64,000 nt of DNA from Prorocentrum cordatum. Its lineage: Eukaryota; Sar; Dinophyceae; Prorocentrales; Prorocentraceae. The notes beneath the pieces are model-generated. The model worked only from the letters and a program-made list of their open reading frames with translations, was not told the DNA's origin and searched no databases. Every line of letters begins with the position of its first letter. Within the stretch, counting starts at the first letter, position 1. The stretch covers positions 10,001 through 74,000 of the forward strand of contig CAUYUJ010015830.1 of the NCBI GenBank assembly GCA_963575745.1, in the 5' to 3' direction. Shown here piece by piece: positions 1 through 9,495 of this stretch. The position numbers and the translations under genes were made by a program.

Positions 1-95
1 CCAAGCGGCCCCAAGAGGCCCCCAAAAGGCCCCCAAGAGGCCCCCAAGAGGCCCCAAGAGGCCCCAAGAGGCCCCCAAGAGGCCCCAAGAGGCTG
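1..95. repeat. CCAAGAGGCCC minisatellite
   Basis: About eight head-to-tail copies of an 11-12 bp unit (CCAAGAGGCCC, with one C more or less) fill the window edge and run directly into a GGCTGAGAAGC hairpin repeat. The reverse complement of the same unit (GGGCCTCTTGG) forms another array near 21.1 kb. The array probably continues outside the window. No coding role is visible. Confidence 0.85.
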
Positions 96-2309
96 AGAAG
101 CACCGCAGGAACTCGCATGCTTTCGAACACTACTGCTCGAGACCGCAGCTGGAGAGCGGCAGACCGCAGGCTGAGAAGCACCGCGGGCAGGGAGACTTGC
201 AAAACTCAGATGTCCTGATCGTCTTGGAGGAAATCACGCCAGTCCGGCGGCTGCCAAGAATCGATGATGCGCCTGGAGCCACCGCCCGTGCTGCCGCCGA
301 TGTCCAGGTAGTCGCCATCGCCCCTTAACAGACGGCCGTGCCCCAACGCCAGAATCGCTTGGTTGCGGATTTGAAGCAGCTCTCCGCTCTCAAACATCTG
401 CAACACGTCCAGCTGCCTGCGCGTGAAGTTCGGCTTTGGCTGGCCAGCCTGGGCAGACAGATGGCGGGGAAGCCGCCCCCCCTCGTTGTAGCGCGCGATG
501 GCCTCGGCCTTCTGGTGGCGCAGCCGGCGCCGCTGTTGCCGCAGAGCTTCCTCGGGAACTGCTGCATCACGGCCCTCACTGTGATCAGCTTGCAACGCTT
601 GCGTTAGCCAATCAACGTCGAAGCGCCCTGAGAAGGCCAGCACCTCCCAGATCTGTTTGGTACCGGCCACACGGTGCAAATGGCGATGCCACCGCTTACG
701 CTTCTGGTCTTTCACAAACTTGGCGACGCTACCCAGACCTGCACCCTTGGCCTGGCCACCTTTTCCCGCAGGCTGAGAAGCACCGTGAGAACCTTTCTTA
801 CCGCCTGCCCTTTGTTAGGACCCTGCGGAACCGCATGGCCCCCTTGTGGCGCAGACTTGCCTCTCGCTTTTCCCTTTTCGACATCCCGTTCCTGAAGCGC
901 ACGCTGCTGCCGTGACTGCTCGTACTGGTCGCGAGCTACTCTGACCAATTCCTGGCGCTCAGGCTCCGTGAGAACGTAGCGCATGTCGTCGATGTTCTTG
1001 CTCCGCAGAAAGTCATGTCGAAGCTTAAGGACAGAGAGAATGGCTTGGCCAGTCTCCTCCTGAGACGCAAAGGCCGCGTCATATTCCGAGCCAGGCTGAG
1101 GAGCGCCAGCTGGATCAGTGTCCGCTGGCTCCGTGGACTTCCTCTTTTTGAAAAGCAAGAGACTGAGATGATGGAGGACTTTCGGATCGTACTCCTCGTC
1201 GTACCTTTCGTCCCAAAGCTGCCTCAGCTCCCTGTGCAAGTCGTTCGCGCGATTCTGAACGACATCCTCGACGTAGTCGGGATCACCCGGTGAAGTCGGT
1301 GAAAGCAGAGGAGTAGAACTCGGCGACCGATCCCAATGCACAGAAGACTCGGCGTCCGCCTGTACGCTGACGTCGGCGTCGGAGACGTTTTCGACGACAA
1401 TCTTCCGCCTCTTGCTCTCCCCAGGCTGAATAGCACCAGGGAGAGTGAGCACAACCGCCACCGCATCGTGTGCGTCGTTGCGCATGCCACGATCCGTAAA
1501 AGACGCGCCAACGGCACTGGAGCAGAAACGGGCGACTGCTCCGCAGACCGCGACGTGGTCGCCTTTGAGGTCGGCCGGAGTGGCATGGACCTCCCAGAGT
1601 TTCTCGTCGTTCTGCTGGCGCTGGTAAGCCTCCCGCGCCTCCTGGAAAGTCAGGTTGTCGTCGCCGACTACAAGCAGAACGACTGGCACGTGCGGCTCCG
1701 AAGCATTGAGAATCTGAGCCATGCAGTCCAGGTGCAAGCGGAGATGGCGAACTGTCCGCTTTCGAGTCTGGATGGTCGGCGGGTTCTTGCCGCACACGAT
1801 GTGCATGTTGGCGATCACCACGTGGAACTTGTCATGGCCTGGTTTGTTCACCTCAAAATGTGAAATAACAGCATCAATCTCTCGGCCGCTAGGAGGCCTG
1901 TAAACTTTGCTGTCTTCGCACAGAGTCAGTTCCGCAGGCTGAGAAGCGCCGCGGAACCCCCAGAGAGTCAAGTAGTTGTCGACCTCCGAGAAGCGAATGC
2001 CATCACCGAAAGGCTTACTGAGGATCTCTGTCACGTTGATCCCTGCTCGGCGAAAGCCTTCACGGAACGCACCGACCTCGCAGCACAGACCATATCAGCA
2101 TCAGCGGTCTCCACTATCTTGGCGCACAACCTTCCGAAGTTAGCGCAGTGAGTGGCCGCCTGCTTACCAGTCATCATGCCCTGTTCGAACCCGAAATTGA
2201 ACGAGGCGACCGTGAAAGACGCAGGCTGCACAGCGCCAGAACCAGGCGTCTGTCCACCTTCCTCCGCATGCTGAGAAGCACCGCGAGGCGGCGCAGGCTG
2301 AGAAGCACC
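91..2309. repeat. Dispersed short hairpin repeat, core GGCTGAGAAGC(A/G)CC
   Basis: Copies or close variants lie at about 91-104, 169-182, 771-784, 1094-1107, 1424-1437, 1937-1950, 2269-2282 and 2296-2309, with a looser one near 2224. The core folds as GGC-TGAGAA-GC-GCC, and flanking bases often extend the stem differently at each copy: GTTCCGC with GCGGAAC at 1937, CTCCC with GGGAG at 1424, CCGC with GCGG at 169. Inside the minus-strand gene most copies read in one frame as Gly-Ala-x-Gln-Pro. Two copies lie beyond the stop codon, which argues for a nucleic-acid element rather than only a peptide repeat. Confidence 0.7.
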
Positions 2310-2396
2310 GCGAGGCGGCGACACTTCGGACGAGCCTCGCGGAGCAGAGGCTGCGGATGAACGTTGGACATGGGGGTACGGCCAGGGGAACGCCAT
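206..2396 (-). pseudogene. EEP-fold (endonuclease/exonuclease/phosphatase-like) protein, frame-broken
   Basis: Three minus-strand ORFs in different frames (2396-2031, 2034-712, 715-206) read as one protein of about 730 residues. The start is a true ATG at 2396. After a Pro/Ser-rich head with GASQPA repeats, the segment VASFNFGF, a VCxCEVGAF-like stretch, VVIANMHIVCG and VVGDDNLT resemble the core strands of the EEP fold, with GDDN near the usual GDxN. The tail is charged and Gln/Arg-rich. The true frame switches near 2090 (upstream codons of the second frame read CEVGAFREGFRRAGINV) and again near 780, so each junction is a 1-nt shift and not a real stop/start. The exact family and substrate are not recognisable. 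It could be a decayed gene, or intact with sequencing indels. Confidence 0.55.
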
Positions 2397-2524
2397 TGCA
2401 ATCGAAACTCAGTGGACTGCAGTGAATGAATGCAGTGGCACGATTGAATGCAGTGGACTACAGTGTCACTAGCAAGTCCTGAACCAAACACGGCTGTGGC
2501 GGAAGGATTATGAAGCGTCTGGCT

Positions 2525-2650
2525 ATTCAAAATGTGGCCCGGGAATGGAGTTCTGGGAACTCGAAGACCAGGAAGTGGACTAGAGTTGGCTCCGGGCATC
2601 CAAAATGTGGCCCAGGAATGGAGATCTGGGAACTCGAAGAGCACGAAGTG
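2525..2650. repeat. Two-copy direct repeat, period 73 bp
   Basis: A 53-bp sequence at 2525-2577 recurs at 2598-2650 with a few substitutions. Both contain AAAATGTGGCCC and CTGGGAACTCGAAGA. The function is unknown. Confidence 0.85.
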
Positions 2651-2853
2651 TGTGACTGTTGCATCCGGCCCTCCGCGATGTGTAGAAACATATCTGAAAG
2701 CATTCCCCTTAAGATTCAGATGAAAATCCAGTTGTCGAATTCTGCTGTTCTCGCAGTCGTAGTCGCATTCGCGATGACAGTCGCAGCGGCAACGGCAGTC
2801 GCAGTCACAGCCTCAGCCTCAGCCTGCCTCCTCCTCTCCTCCTCTTTCTCCTG

Positions 2854-2900
2854 CTCCTCCTCCTCCTCCTCCTCCTCCTCGGTCGGTCGGTCGGTCGGTC
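2854..2900. repeat. (CTC)n microsatellite abutting (GGTC)5
   Basis: A pure CTC run at about 2854-2880 passes directly into five GGTC units at 2881-2900. A similar GGTC run follows a GGA-rich tract near 24110. Confidence 0.9.
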
Positions 2901-3044
2901 GATAAGGGTCGTAGAAGCTTGAAACCCTTGCTAATATAAATGGCGAGATTGAAAAGGGGGGCAGTGCAACAAGGTGGGGAGAAGCGCAGTAGGCGGGTCT
3001 ACACAAGCGACCAGCCGAGCAACTCCGCAGCCCTCGGGGGCTCT

Positions 3045-5102
3045 TCAGTCGGCGGAAGCTTCGCAGTGCTCTCCAAGAGAGGTCAACGTCATGCAACGCG
3101 CCGTAGTAGGATCGCGGTCGATCGGCACACGGGTGGAAGCCTGACACTCATGTTGCACAGCAAGAGAACAAAAGACAGCAGCGAGGGTGGTGGCGAGATG
3201 TTGGGAAACAAGAGACCTGTCAGTGCACAAGTTCCCCCCTCCCCTCGCAAGGTCAATATGGACGCTGTCCAATCGCCCTTGTAGGCCAGGCACGTGGACA
3301 CCCAGAAATTGAAGGCGTCGCTCCCCAGCGGTGCGCAAGGGGGCAGGGACCTGTCCTTTTTCAACTCCTGTTAGGCCATCAAGGTGAGTGAGCCAAGGGA
3401 GTGCCCACCCAGAGACGTGCCCATCGGGGGAGGGCGGGGGGTGCAACCACACAAAGGGGACCCCAAATTTCCACGCGTGCAGTAAGACAACGTGGGTCAT
3501 CAAATGCGTGACGTTGTCACGCCTAACAAGTCCGTGAGTGCTCTCACCGAGAGTGGGGCCTCCAAGTGGGGTTTCCAAGGAACGAAGCTGGGAACGTGAG
3601 CCAGGCCAATGGGCAGGCCACATGGTGGGCAGGGAGGGGGCACAGAGGATGGCAACAAATTGCCCTGCTCGGATGGCGCAGTCGAGCTGCTCGACTTGTT
3701 GCCACCACTGATCCACCTGAAACTCAACTCGCACAGCTCCGAATCTGAATGGGATATGCCTGCCCTCCTCCCTCCAAGCCTGCACGAGGGCGCAATGGCA
3801 GTCACCTGGACTCGTGAGGACAAGCAAGAAGCGACAGGGGGGAGAAGGCAAGCGAGGCAAGACAAGAGGGGTGGGACACCACGCGGGGGCGGGGGGGAGC
3901 GCCACAGGGGTCAGGGCCGTCCTAGGCGGCAAGGGGGCGAACCACTTGGGCGCCACGGGGGGCCCACAGACTCTCACAGGCGCTCGGGTAGCGAACAACG
4001 CGGGCAGGCCCTTCTTCCGATTGCCACTTTGCTGAGTCTTGGCTGCAGAACGTGCAGCATCCAGTTCGTCGGGGCTGGGTCTCTGGTTCCGATGCAAGAG
4101 GGCCCCGAGACATCGCTTGGCCGCAGCCAAGTGTTTGGCCAGACGGGCCTCTTGATGGAAATCACGCATGCACACCTGGCAAACCGAGCCCACAGCAAAC
4201 TCATAGGGCGAGTTGCCCTGCTTATGTTCCTTCGACATGTGGATACGCATGTCTTTGGCCGACGCAGCAGAGAAGGGACACTGAGCACACTGATATCCCT
4301 GGTCAGGCGTAGTCGGGGGCGGGGGCTCCAAAGGGGTGTTACAAGAAACCGTCTTAACAAGACGAGCGGCCAGGGTACAATCATGGGTGGTGCGACACAC
4401 TCGCTTGCACCGCTCAACCACCCGAGCAATGGCCGCTTTGTAGCGGTGAGGCGTAGCCCTCGCCATGTGAATCCAAGCCCTCAAGGGATCTCGGGACGCC
4501 TCTGGCTTCTCCGAAGGGTTCAAAAACAAGGAAGCCCACTGAATGCTGCTCCAAAGCAGCTGCAGCCACCCCGTGTTTTGATGCTGGGTGCAATCAAGTA
4601 AGACACGAAGGTAGGGAGGGGCGCGGGAGAGCAGGCGAGGCAGGTAACGTAGTCGGCAGATATGTAGGACGTGGTTAAGTGGGAGCCTGCACGCAGCCGC
4701 AAGGATCTCATCATAAGAGGTCTGGCAGTCGACCCCATTGTTCCTAGAGGGAAGTTTGAGAGCAGCCCTGTAAATGGCCTCATGTGCCTTACGCACTTTG
4801 GTATACTGCTCACAAGTAAGAGAAGGCCACACAGACGCTGCGTAAAGCAGCCTCGAAGCACCTAATGCTTCCGAATAAAGGACCTTCTTAGCAATAGGGA
4901 GCTGGCGCCTAGGCGCTATGGCCTTCCTCACGGGACGGATGGCGCCAAAAGTGGCAGTGCAACGCAAATGCAATTCAGCGGCAATGGAGCCGTTGTCTTG
5001 AATCATGGCCCCCAGGCACTTCTGTTGCCGCACCACTTCCAGAGAGAAGCCAAGGTCAGCAGAGACGAGACGGGGGGGGGTCAGTACCAAAGCATTCAGC
5101 AC
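3045..5102 (-). CDS. LINE-A ORF2 C-terminal part: RT thumb/connection and C2H2 zinc fingers
   Basis: This is the continuation of ORF2 in the next frame. The two frames overlap across a run of nine G on the plus strand (5072-5080); removing one base joins them. The N-terminal segment (VVRQQKCLGAMI) matches the strand that follows the RT active site in LINEs. Two C2H2-like fingers lie at roughly 4300-4110: CAQCPFSAA...HMSKEH and CQVCMRDF...HLAAAKRC. The C-terminal third is Pro-rich with a CALVQAWREEG-like segment and no recognised domain. The initial codons of this ORF are a frame artefact, not a true start. Confidence 0.75.
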   Translation of the reverse strand: MLNALVLTPPRLVSADLGFSLEVVRQQKCLGAMIQDNGSIAAELHLRCTATFGAIRPVRKAIAPRRQLPIAKKVLYSEALGASRLLYAASVWPSLTCEQYTKVRKAHEAIYRAALKLPSRNNGVDCQTSYDEILAAACRLPLNHVLHICRLRYLPRLLSRAPPYLRVLLDCTQHQNTGWLQLLWSSIQWASLFLNPSEKPEASRDPLRAWIHMARATPHRYKAAIARVVERCKRVCRTTHDCTLAARLVKTVSCNTPLEPPPPTTPDQGYQCAQCPFSAASAKDMRIHMSKEHKQGNSPYEFAVGSVCQVCMRDFHQEARLAKHLAAAKRCLGALLHRNQRPSPDELDAARSAAKTQQSGNRKKGLPALFATRAPVRVCGPPVAPKWFAPLPPRTALTPVALPPAPAWCPTPLVLPRLPSPPCRFLLVLTSPGDCHCALVQAWREEGRHIPFRFGAVRVEFQVDQWWQQVEQLDCAIRAGQFVAILCAPSLPTMWPAHWPGSRSQLRSLETPLGGPTLGESTHGLVRRDNVTHLMTHVVLLHAWKFGVPFVWLHPPPSPDGHVSGWALPWLTHLDGLTGVEKGQVPAPLRTAGERRLQFLGVHVPGLQGRLDSVHIDLARGGGNLCTDRSLVSQHLATTLAAVFCSLAVQHECQASTRVPIDRDPTTARCMTLTSLGEHCEASAD

Positions 5103-8100
5103 GCATAGTCATCGACTGCGGGCCTCTGAAGCAAAGCAGCACTTTTGTTTTGTCTGCGTTGGGCCTGAGGCCTCGAATGAGGCAAGCCCGAAAAGTGCAC
5201 TCTGCAAGCTCAAGCATGGCGGGGATCAAATCCCTGGCGTGTGGCACCGCAAGTCCTGCCGTCAAATCATCCACGAAGGAAACAGAGCTGTGCGGATGAG
5301 CAAGGTCCTCGGGAGTGGCGAGACATGGTTGCACATCTGGGGGTTCCCAAACAAGTCCACGGACAGCGACCTCATTCTCAATGTCTTCCTGAATGCCAGC
5401 AAACACGGCGTTAAAGGCATCGGAGGCCATGATGGTCCCAGGACGAGAGCCAGTGCCAGGCAAGGCGATGGAGCTGGCCCCAGGGACAAGCCAGAATGAA
5501 CCTCGCTGAGATTCCCTGAGCATCGCCGCCACAGCTGGAATATCCACAACTCTATCAAGCACGCCAGGTTCCTGCAGGGATCTCTTGAGGCCCGTGAGGA
5601 GGACCTGGGGGATCTCTAAAGAACCAAGAACCTCTTCCAAGAGAGCCTCTTCGCCTGGCAGTTGCATCGCCAGCTGTTTGATCATTGAGTAGAAAGCAGC
5701 ACGTAAATCAAGGAACAAGAAACCTGTGCTGCGCTTGTGCAAATGTGCTGCGTCCGAGAGAGAGCGCACAAAGTGAAGGGCGCTGTCGCAAGATCGGCCA
5801 GGCAACCCTCCACACTGGATGTCCAACATGCATCGTTCGAAAAAGCCCCAGGCAAGGCCGCGCACATGTTTGTGGTACAATTTGCCGATGACGTTGGCTT
5901 TCAAAATCGAACGCTGATTTTCACGGACCGAAACGGGGCCCTTGCCCTTCCAAAAATAGGCCACGTGCCCGGCCTTAAAGGCCACGGGCTCCTTAGAGGC
6001 AACAGCGACCTTGGTGAACACAGGGAGCAATACCTGGGCCATTTCCTGGGGAGCGATTTTGCCGACGTCCAACTTGAGCCCATCAGGGCCCGCAGCACGC
6101 CTGGACGGGGCACGGACCAGGGCCCTCTCGAGCTGAGCTCGAGTCAAAAGAAGGTGTCCAGGAAAAGTCAGGGTTCCTCCCATGCTGTCTTCATCGCCCT
6201 GGGCAGGTTGGGGGGAGGGTTCATGAGTGGGTACGAATTTAGACACGGGCGGCAAGTCGTGGTAGTGTCGGAGCACATCTGGCTTGGTCACCTGACGAGA
6301 GCGCTCTATATCTCCGAAATGCTGCTGCATGTGGTCTGCTACTGAGGCGGCAGTGGGGAGCGGGTCTCCAGCATCATTAACCATAAGGGGCTCAATAAGG
6401 GGGTACCTGGCGGGGCGGCCACCAAATCGAAGCAGCGTGTTCACCCCCTGCCACTCATCATAGGACTGATGTCCGTCAACAGATACTCGAATGCCGTCAG
6501 CCTTGCGGTCCAAGAAGGCTGTCTTATCTGCTTCCACACGCTCGTGCAGCCGTGTCTCAGAGCGGCATATGAATTGAATGAGGCACGAGAGCGCACGAAA
6601 GGCGCAAGCGGTACCTTGACGGAGCCTGTGGAGATCCCCAGCAAGAGAGTCCCAGAGGTCCCTCCAGCCAGAGTCAACAAGAGCAGAAACCTCGGTATGC
6701 AAATCACCAGCAAGGCAACGCAAGGCAAAGCCCAACAGATACTGGCGCTCCCTCTCGCCGTCCTGTCCCTGACATTTGCGCAGGACACGATAGGCACCAC
6801 GACGAACCCGAATGAGAACAAGCGTGGGGGAGGTAATGTAGGGTTTGCGTGGGCGAATGGCGTCAACCTTGAACGCCACTCGGGTGGCCTCAACAATGCC
6901 TTCCGTGACCTCAGTCACGTGCCTGTTCAAAGGTGTCGACCATGGTAGGTCGGGGATCGAGGTGAGTTGTTCCTTGAAGGTCTGAACACAATCCTGCCTA
7001 GTCATCTTAGCGGGGTCAAGCCTAGGGGGTCCAGAAGACTTAGCGCGAGACCTAGCAGACCAAGCAAGAGTAACGTACAAGGGTAGGTGGTCGGTGGTTG
7101 TGGACAGCCCGTCGAACGCATGGTCGACCTCCACATTCCTGACGCAACCAAAGAGAGACTCATCCAACAAAACATAGTCATTTCTGTGTTTACTTCCGTC
7201 ATTATGCATAAAGGTGTAATCATCGCGTGTGCCGTGATGTGTGTTGGCAGGGTATAAGTTAAACTCCGAACAGGTGCGATGGAGACAATCGCCTGGATAG
7301 TCCTGGGGCTGTACAAATCCTTCATCGCCAATCCATTGGCTGACGACTGACCCCACGTGGGCGTTGGCATCAATTATCGAAATACGGGGTTTCCAACGCT
7401 CAATTAGCTGATCGAGGCGGGTCCAGAAGTTGTCAACAGCAACTTTCCCTTGACGAATGTGGGGGGCATGGGCGACAAGCAACGGCACCTGATCTCCCCC
7501 CACCCGAATAACCGCAATGAGAACTCGAGGGTCAGCATGTACAAGTCGGACATCTTCTTTGGTGACCCTTATTTCCTGGCTGGTGCCCTTGACTCCAAAG
7601 GGGAGCTCCAAATTGATCCAAAGTTCAACACCGAAGCCATCAGCAGAATACCCACTGGCTAGGGCAAGAAAATCTCCTACCCTGCGGGGACCACGGGGGT
7701 TCCATGACTCTTGAATCCCTGCAACATGGACGGCAGCCTCCTGGAGCTGAGTGGCCAAACTGTGATTGCGCGTCTGACGCTTCCGCCCACGGGCGCCTGC
7801 GGTCTCACGCTCAGATGCGGACTTACAGTTAAACTGGGCAACTGTAACAGTGAGAGAGACATCGGGCGCAGAAGAGGGAGCAGAGACATGAGGAACCTGG
7901 AAGCCCTGGACATCCCCCTCGGCAGCACGGGTGTCTATATCCTGTGTGATCCAATCTGGGCCCTGGGGAGGGGGAAACATGGAACGAACATGGGGTTCAG
8001 CAAGCTCAAGCCATTCCCACTGCCTGGAGTGGTGGTATTCAGTCGCTTGAGACCATGCCTCTGGGATTCTAGTGGGGGGGATCTTACCCTGCATCGTGTT

Positions 8101-9495
8101 TGATGCCAGAAAGTCGGCGAAGCTGTTCCATGGGTGGTCAGAGCGACCCTTCACGTGCTCAATTAAGACAGAACAGGAGGCGGTGAGGGTATCAAAGATG
8201 GCAAGCGCGACGAGTGCAATCTGATCATTGGGGTTGGGGGAATACACCCTGGTGAGAGTGCGCACTGCTACCTCGGAATCACTAAAGAAGGCAGCCTGGG
8301 GGGTGCCAGAGACAAGTGCATCTAGCATGGCAAAGCATAGCGCTGCGCATTCACAATCGGTGGACGCGGTGCCTCGGGCAGAGGGGGGGGCACGAAAGGA
8401 GGAGGAAAATCTTCCACATAAGTATCCTTGGTATGACTGTTGTCCTTCAAATTCGGCAAGGCGCAAAAGCGCCCAAGCCGCCGTGTCATCTTTGCCCTCG
8501 ATAAGAGATCCATCCGTGTAGTAGATACTGTAATTGCTTCCCCTGTCGTGATCACAAGACGGTGGATGCTGATACACTGCCCACGCAGATACAGTGGGTA
8601 GTCCCTGCAGATGCTGAAACTGACGCATAGCAGGGCGAGAGGATCGAGCAGCGCATGCATGCACCGATTCAATGCGAGAGTGAACAATTTTACGACGCAT
8701 TCGCTCCATGTTGGCCTCAGGGGGAGTTCCACTGGGGTGTCCTTCCAAGAGTTGACTGAAGGGGACCTCCAAAGGCTGGGCGGGGATGCTGGGCGAAGCC
8801 GCTGTGTATTCGCACACCTCCTGCGCAGAGGTAAAGGTCAAGGTGGGGCTCGCACTGCCCCCATCTCGCCAGAATGAATTCGAAGACGAGGGGGCAACTA
8901 GTCCTGGGCTCAAACAGCCCTCATCACTTCCAGAGTAAGTTGGCAGCCCCTCATCCTCAAGTTGAAACGCAACCCTACGGACACTCGAGGCACCCCTATG
9001 CCCAGGGGAGAGGGGGGAGCCGAGGCAAGGGGAGGAGGCCGCGCCCAAAATGGGGCGAGGGGGCCTCGAGTGGCCGTCTGGCCCCGACGATTGCCAGCTG
9101 GCAGTCGTCTGATCGGTCACAGAGCAGTGTGAGCTGGCTGCCCACTGGCAGGCTCTGGAACTTGAAACAGCACAGGCCCCTGGTCTTTCGGACCGATCGG
9201 CCTCAGGAGGCCTTGGCAATCCGGCCCTGGACGGGTCCCTAGGCGCCGACCCAAATCCCAAGGTCGGAAAATCAAAAGAGCAAGCACTAGCAGGCACCTT
9301 ATAGCCCAAGGTACCGTGACTAACAGTACAGATATCCTGGAGATTTTCCCCACCCTCCTGGGAAGCCAAGGCCCGAGGCGTCCAAGAAAGAGGGGTGGGG
9401 GACGGAGATCCAGGAGGAAAACAAAACGTAGTATTAGGGCCGCTACAGGCAGCCTCATCACGCGCTGTCAGGTCTTCTAAATGTCGTCGACGCAT
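5056..9495 (-). CDS. LINE-A ORF2: RNase H, EEP endonuclease and reverse transcriptase
   Basis: ATG at 9495 overlaps the ORF1 stop by 19 nt; the frame is open further upstream but there only shadows ORF1. RNase H comes first (about residues 320-465): YTDGS, an acidic ECAAL segment, SDSEVAV and a closing FADFLAS. An EEP endonuclease follows (about 549-812): VAQFN, GIQESWN, IIDANAH, HRNDYVLLDE and TDHLPLYV. RT follows (from about 1120): RAAGPDGL, motif A FLDLRAAF and motif C FVDD. The frame ends at 5056 just after the RT thumb begins, and the protein clearly continues in the frame at 5102-3045. RNase H upstream of the endonuclease is unusual; LINE RNase H normally follows RT. Predicted activity: target-primed reverse transcription. 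Confidence 0.85.
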   Translation of the reverse strand: MRRRHLEDLTARDEAACSGPNTTFCFPPGSPSPTPLSWTPRALASQEGGENLQDICTVSHGTLGYKVPASACSFDFPTLGFGSAPRDPSRAGLPRPPEADRSERPGACAVSSSRACQWAASSHCSVTDQTTASWQSSGPDGHSRPPRPILGAASSPCLGSPLSPGHRGASSVRRVAFQLEDEGLPTYSGSDEGCLSPGLVAPSSSNSFWRDGGSASPTLTFTSAQEVCEYTAASPSIPAQPLEVPFSQLLEGHPSGTPPEANMERMRRKIVHSRIESVHACAARSSRPAMRQFQHLQGLPTVSAWAVYQHPPSCDHDRGSNYSIYYTDGSLIEGKDDTAAWALLRLAEFEGQQSYQGYLCGRFSSSFRAPPSARGTASTDCECAALCFAMLDALVSGTPQAAFFSDSEVAVRTLTRVYSPNPNDQIALVALAIFDTLTASCSVLIEHVKGRSDHPWNSFADFLASNTMQGKIPPTRIPEAWSQATEYHHSRQWEWLELAEPHVRSMFPPPQGPDWITQDIDTRAAEGDVQGFQVPHVSAPSSAPDVSLTVTVAQFNCKSASERETAGARGRKRQTRNHSLATQLQEAAVHVAGIQESWNPRGPRRVGDFLALASGYSADGFGVELWINLELPFGVKGTSQEIRVTKEDVRLVHADPRVLIAVIRVGGDQVPLLVAHAPHIRQGKVAVDNFWTRLDQLIERWKPRISIIDANAHVGSVVSQWIGDEGFVQPQDYPGDCLHRTCSEFNLYPANTHHGTRDDYTFMHNDGSKHRNDYVLLDESLFGCVRNVEVDHAFDGLSTTTDHLPLYVTLAWSARSRAKSSGPPRLDPAKMTRQDCVQTFKEQLTSIPDLPWSTPLNRHVTEVTEGIVEATRVAFKVDAIRPRKPYITSPTLVLIRVRRGAYRVLRKCQGQDGERERQYLLGFALRCLAGDLHTEVSALVDSGWRDLWDSLAGDLHRLRQGTACAFRALSCLIQFICRSETRLHERVEADKTAFLDRKADGIRVSVDGHQSYDEWQGVNTLLRFGGRPARYPLIEPLMVNDAGDPLPTAASVADHMQQHFGDIERSRQVTKPDVLRHYHDLPPVSKFVPTHEPSPQPAQGDEDSMGGTLTFPGHLLLTRAQLERALVRAPSRRAAGPDGLKLDVGKIAPQEMAQVLLPVFTKVAVASKEPVAFKAGHVAYFWKGKGPVSVRENQRSILKANVIGKLYHKHVRGLAWGFFERCMLDIQCGGLPGRSCDSALHFVRSLSDAAHLHKRSTGFLFLDLRAAFYSMIKQLAMQLPGEEALLEEVLGSLEIPQVLLTGLKRSLQEPGVLDRVVDIPAVAAMLRESQRGSFWLVPGASSIALPGTGSRPGTIMASDAFNAVFAGIQEDIENEVAVRGLVWEPPDVQPCLATPEDLAHPHSSVSFVDDLTAGLAVPHARDLIPAMLELAECTFRACLIRGLRPNADKTKVLLCFRGPQSMTMRAECFGTDPPPSRLC

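Larger units (their letters stand above)
2397..3044. other. Spacer between the EEP-like gene and LINE-A 3' end
   Basis: There is no supportable gene. It holds short CAGTGGACT-type repeats (about 2407-2466), a 73-bp tandem pair, a CTC microsatellite and a GGTC tetranucleotide run. The 3' untranslated end of minus-strand LINE-A must lie in its right half, but I could not place the terminus. Confidence 0.5.

Noticed and set aside
2031-2034. GTGA stop/start overlap between pieces of the EEP-like gene as a reinitiation site (also 712-715).
   Set aside because: The start codon is GTG in both, and better protein continues upstream in the second frame, so these are frameshift junctions, not ORF boundaries.
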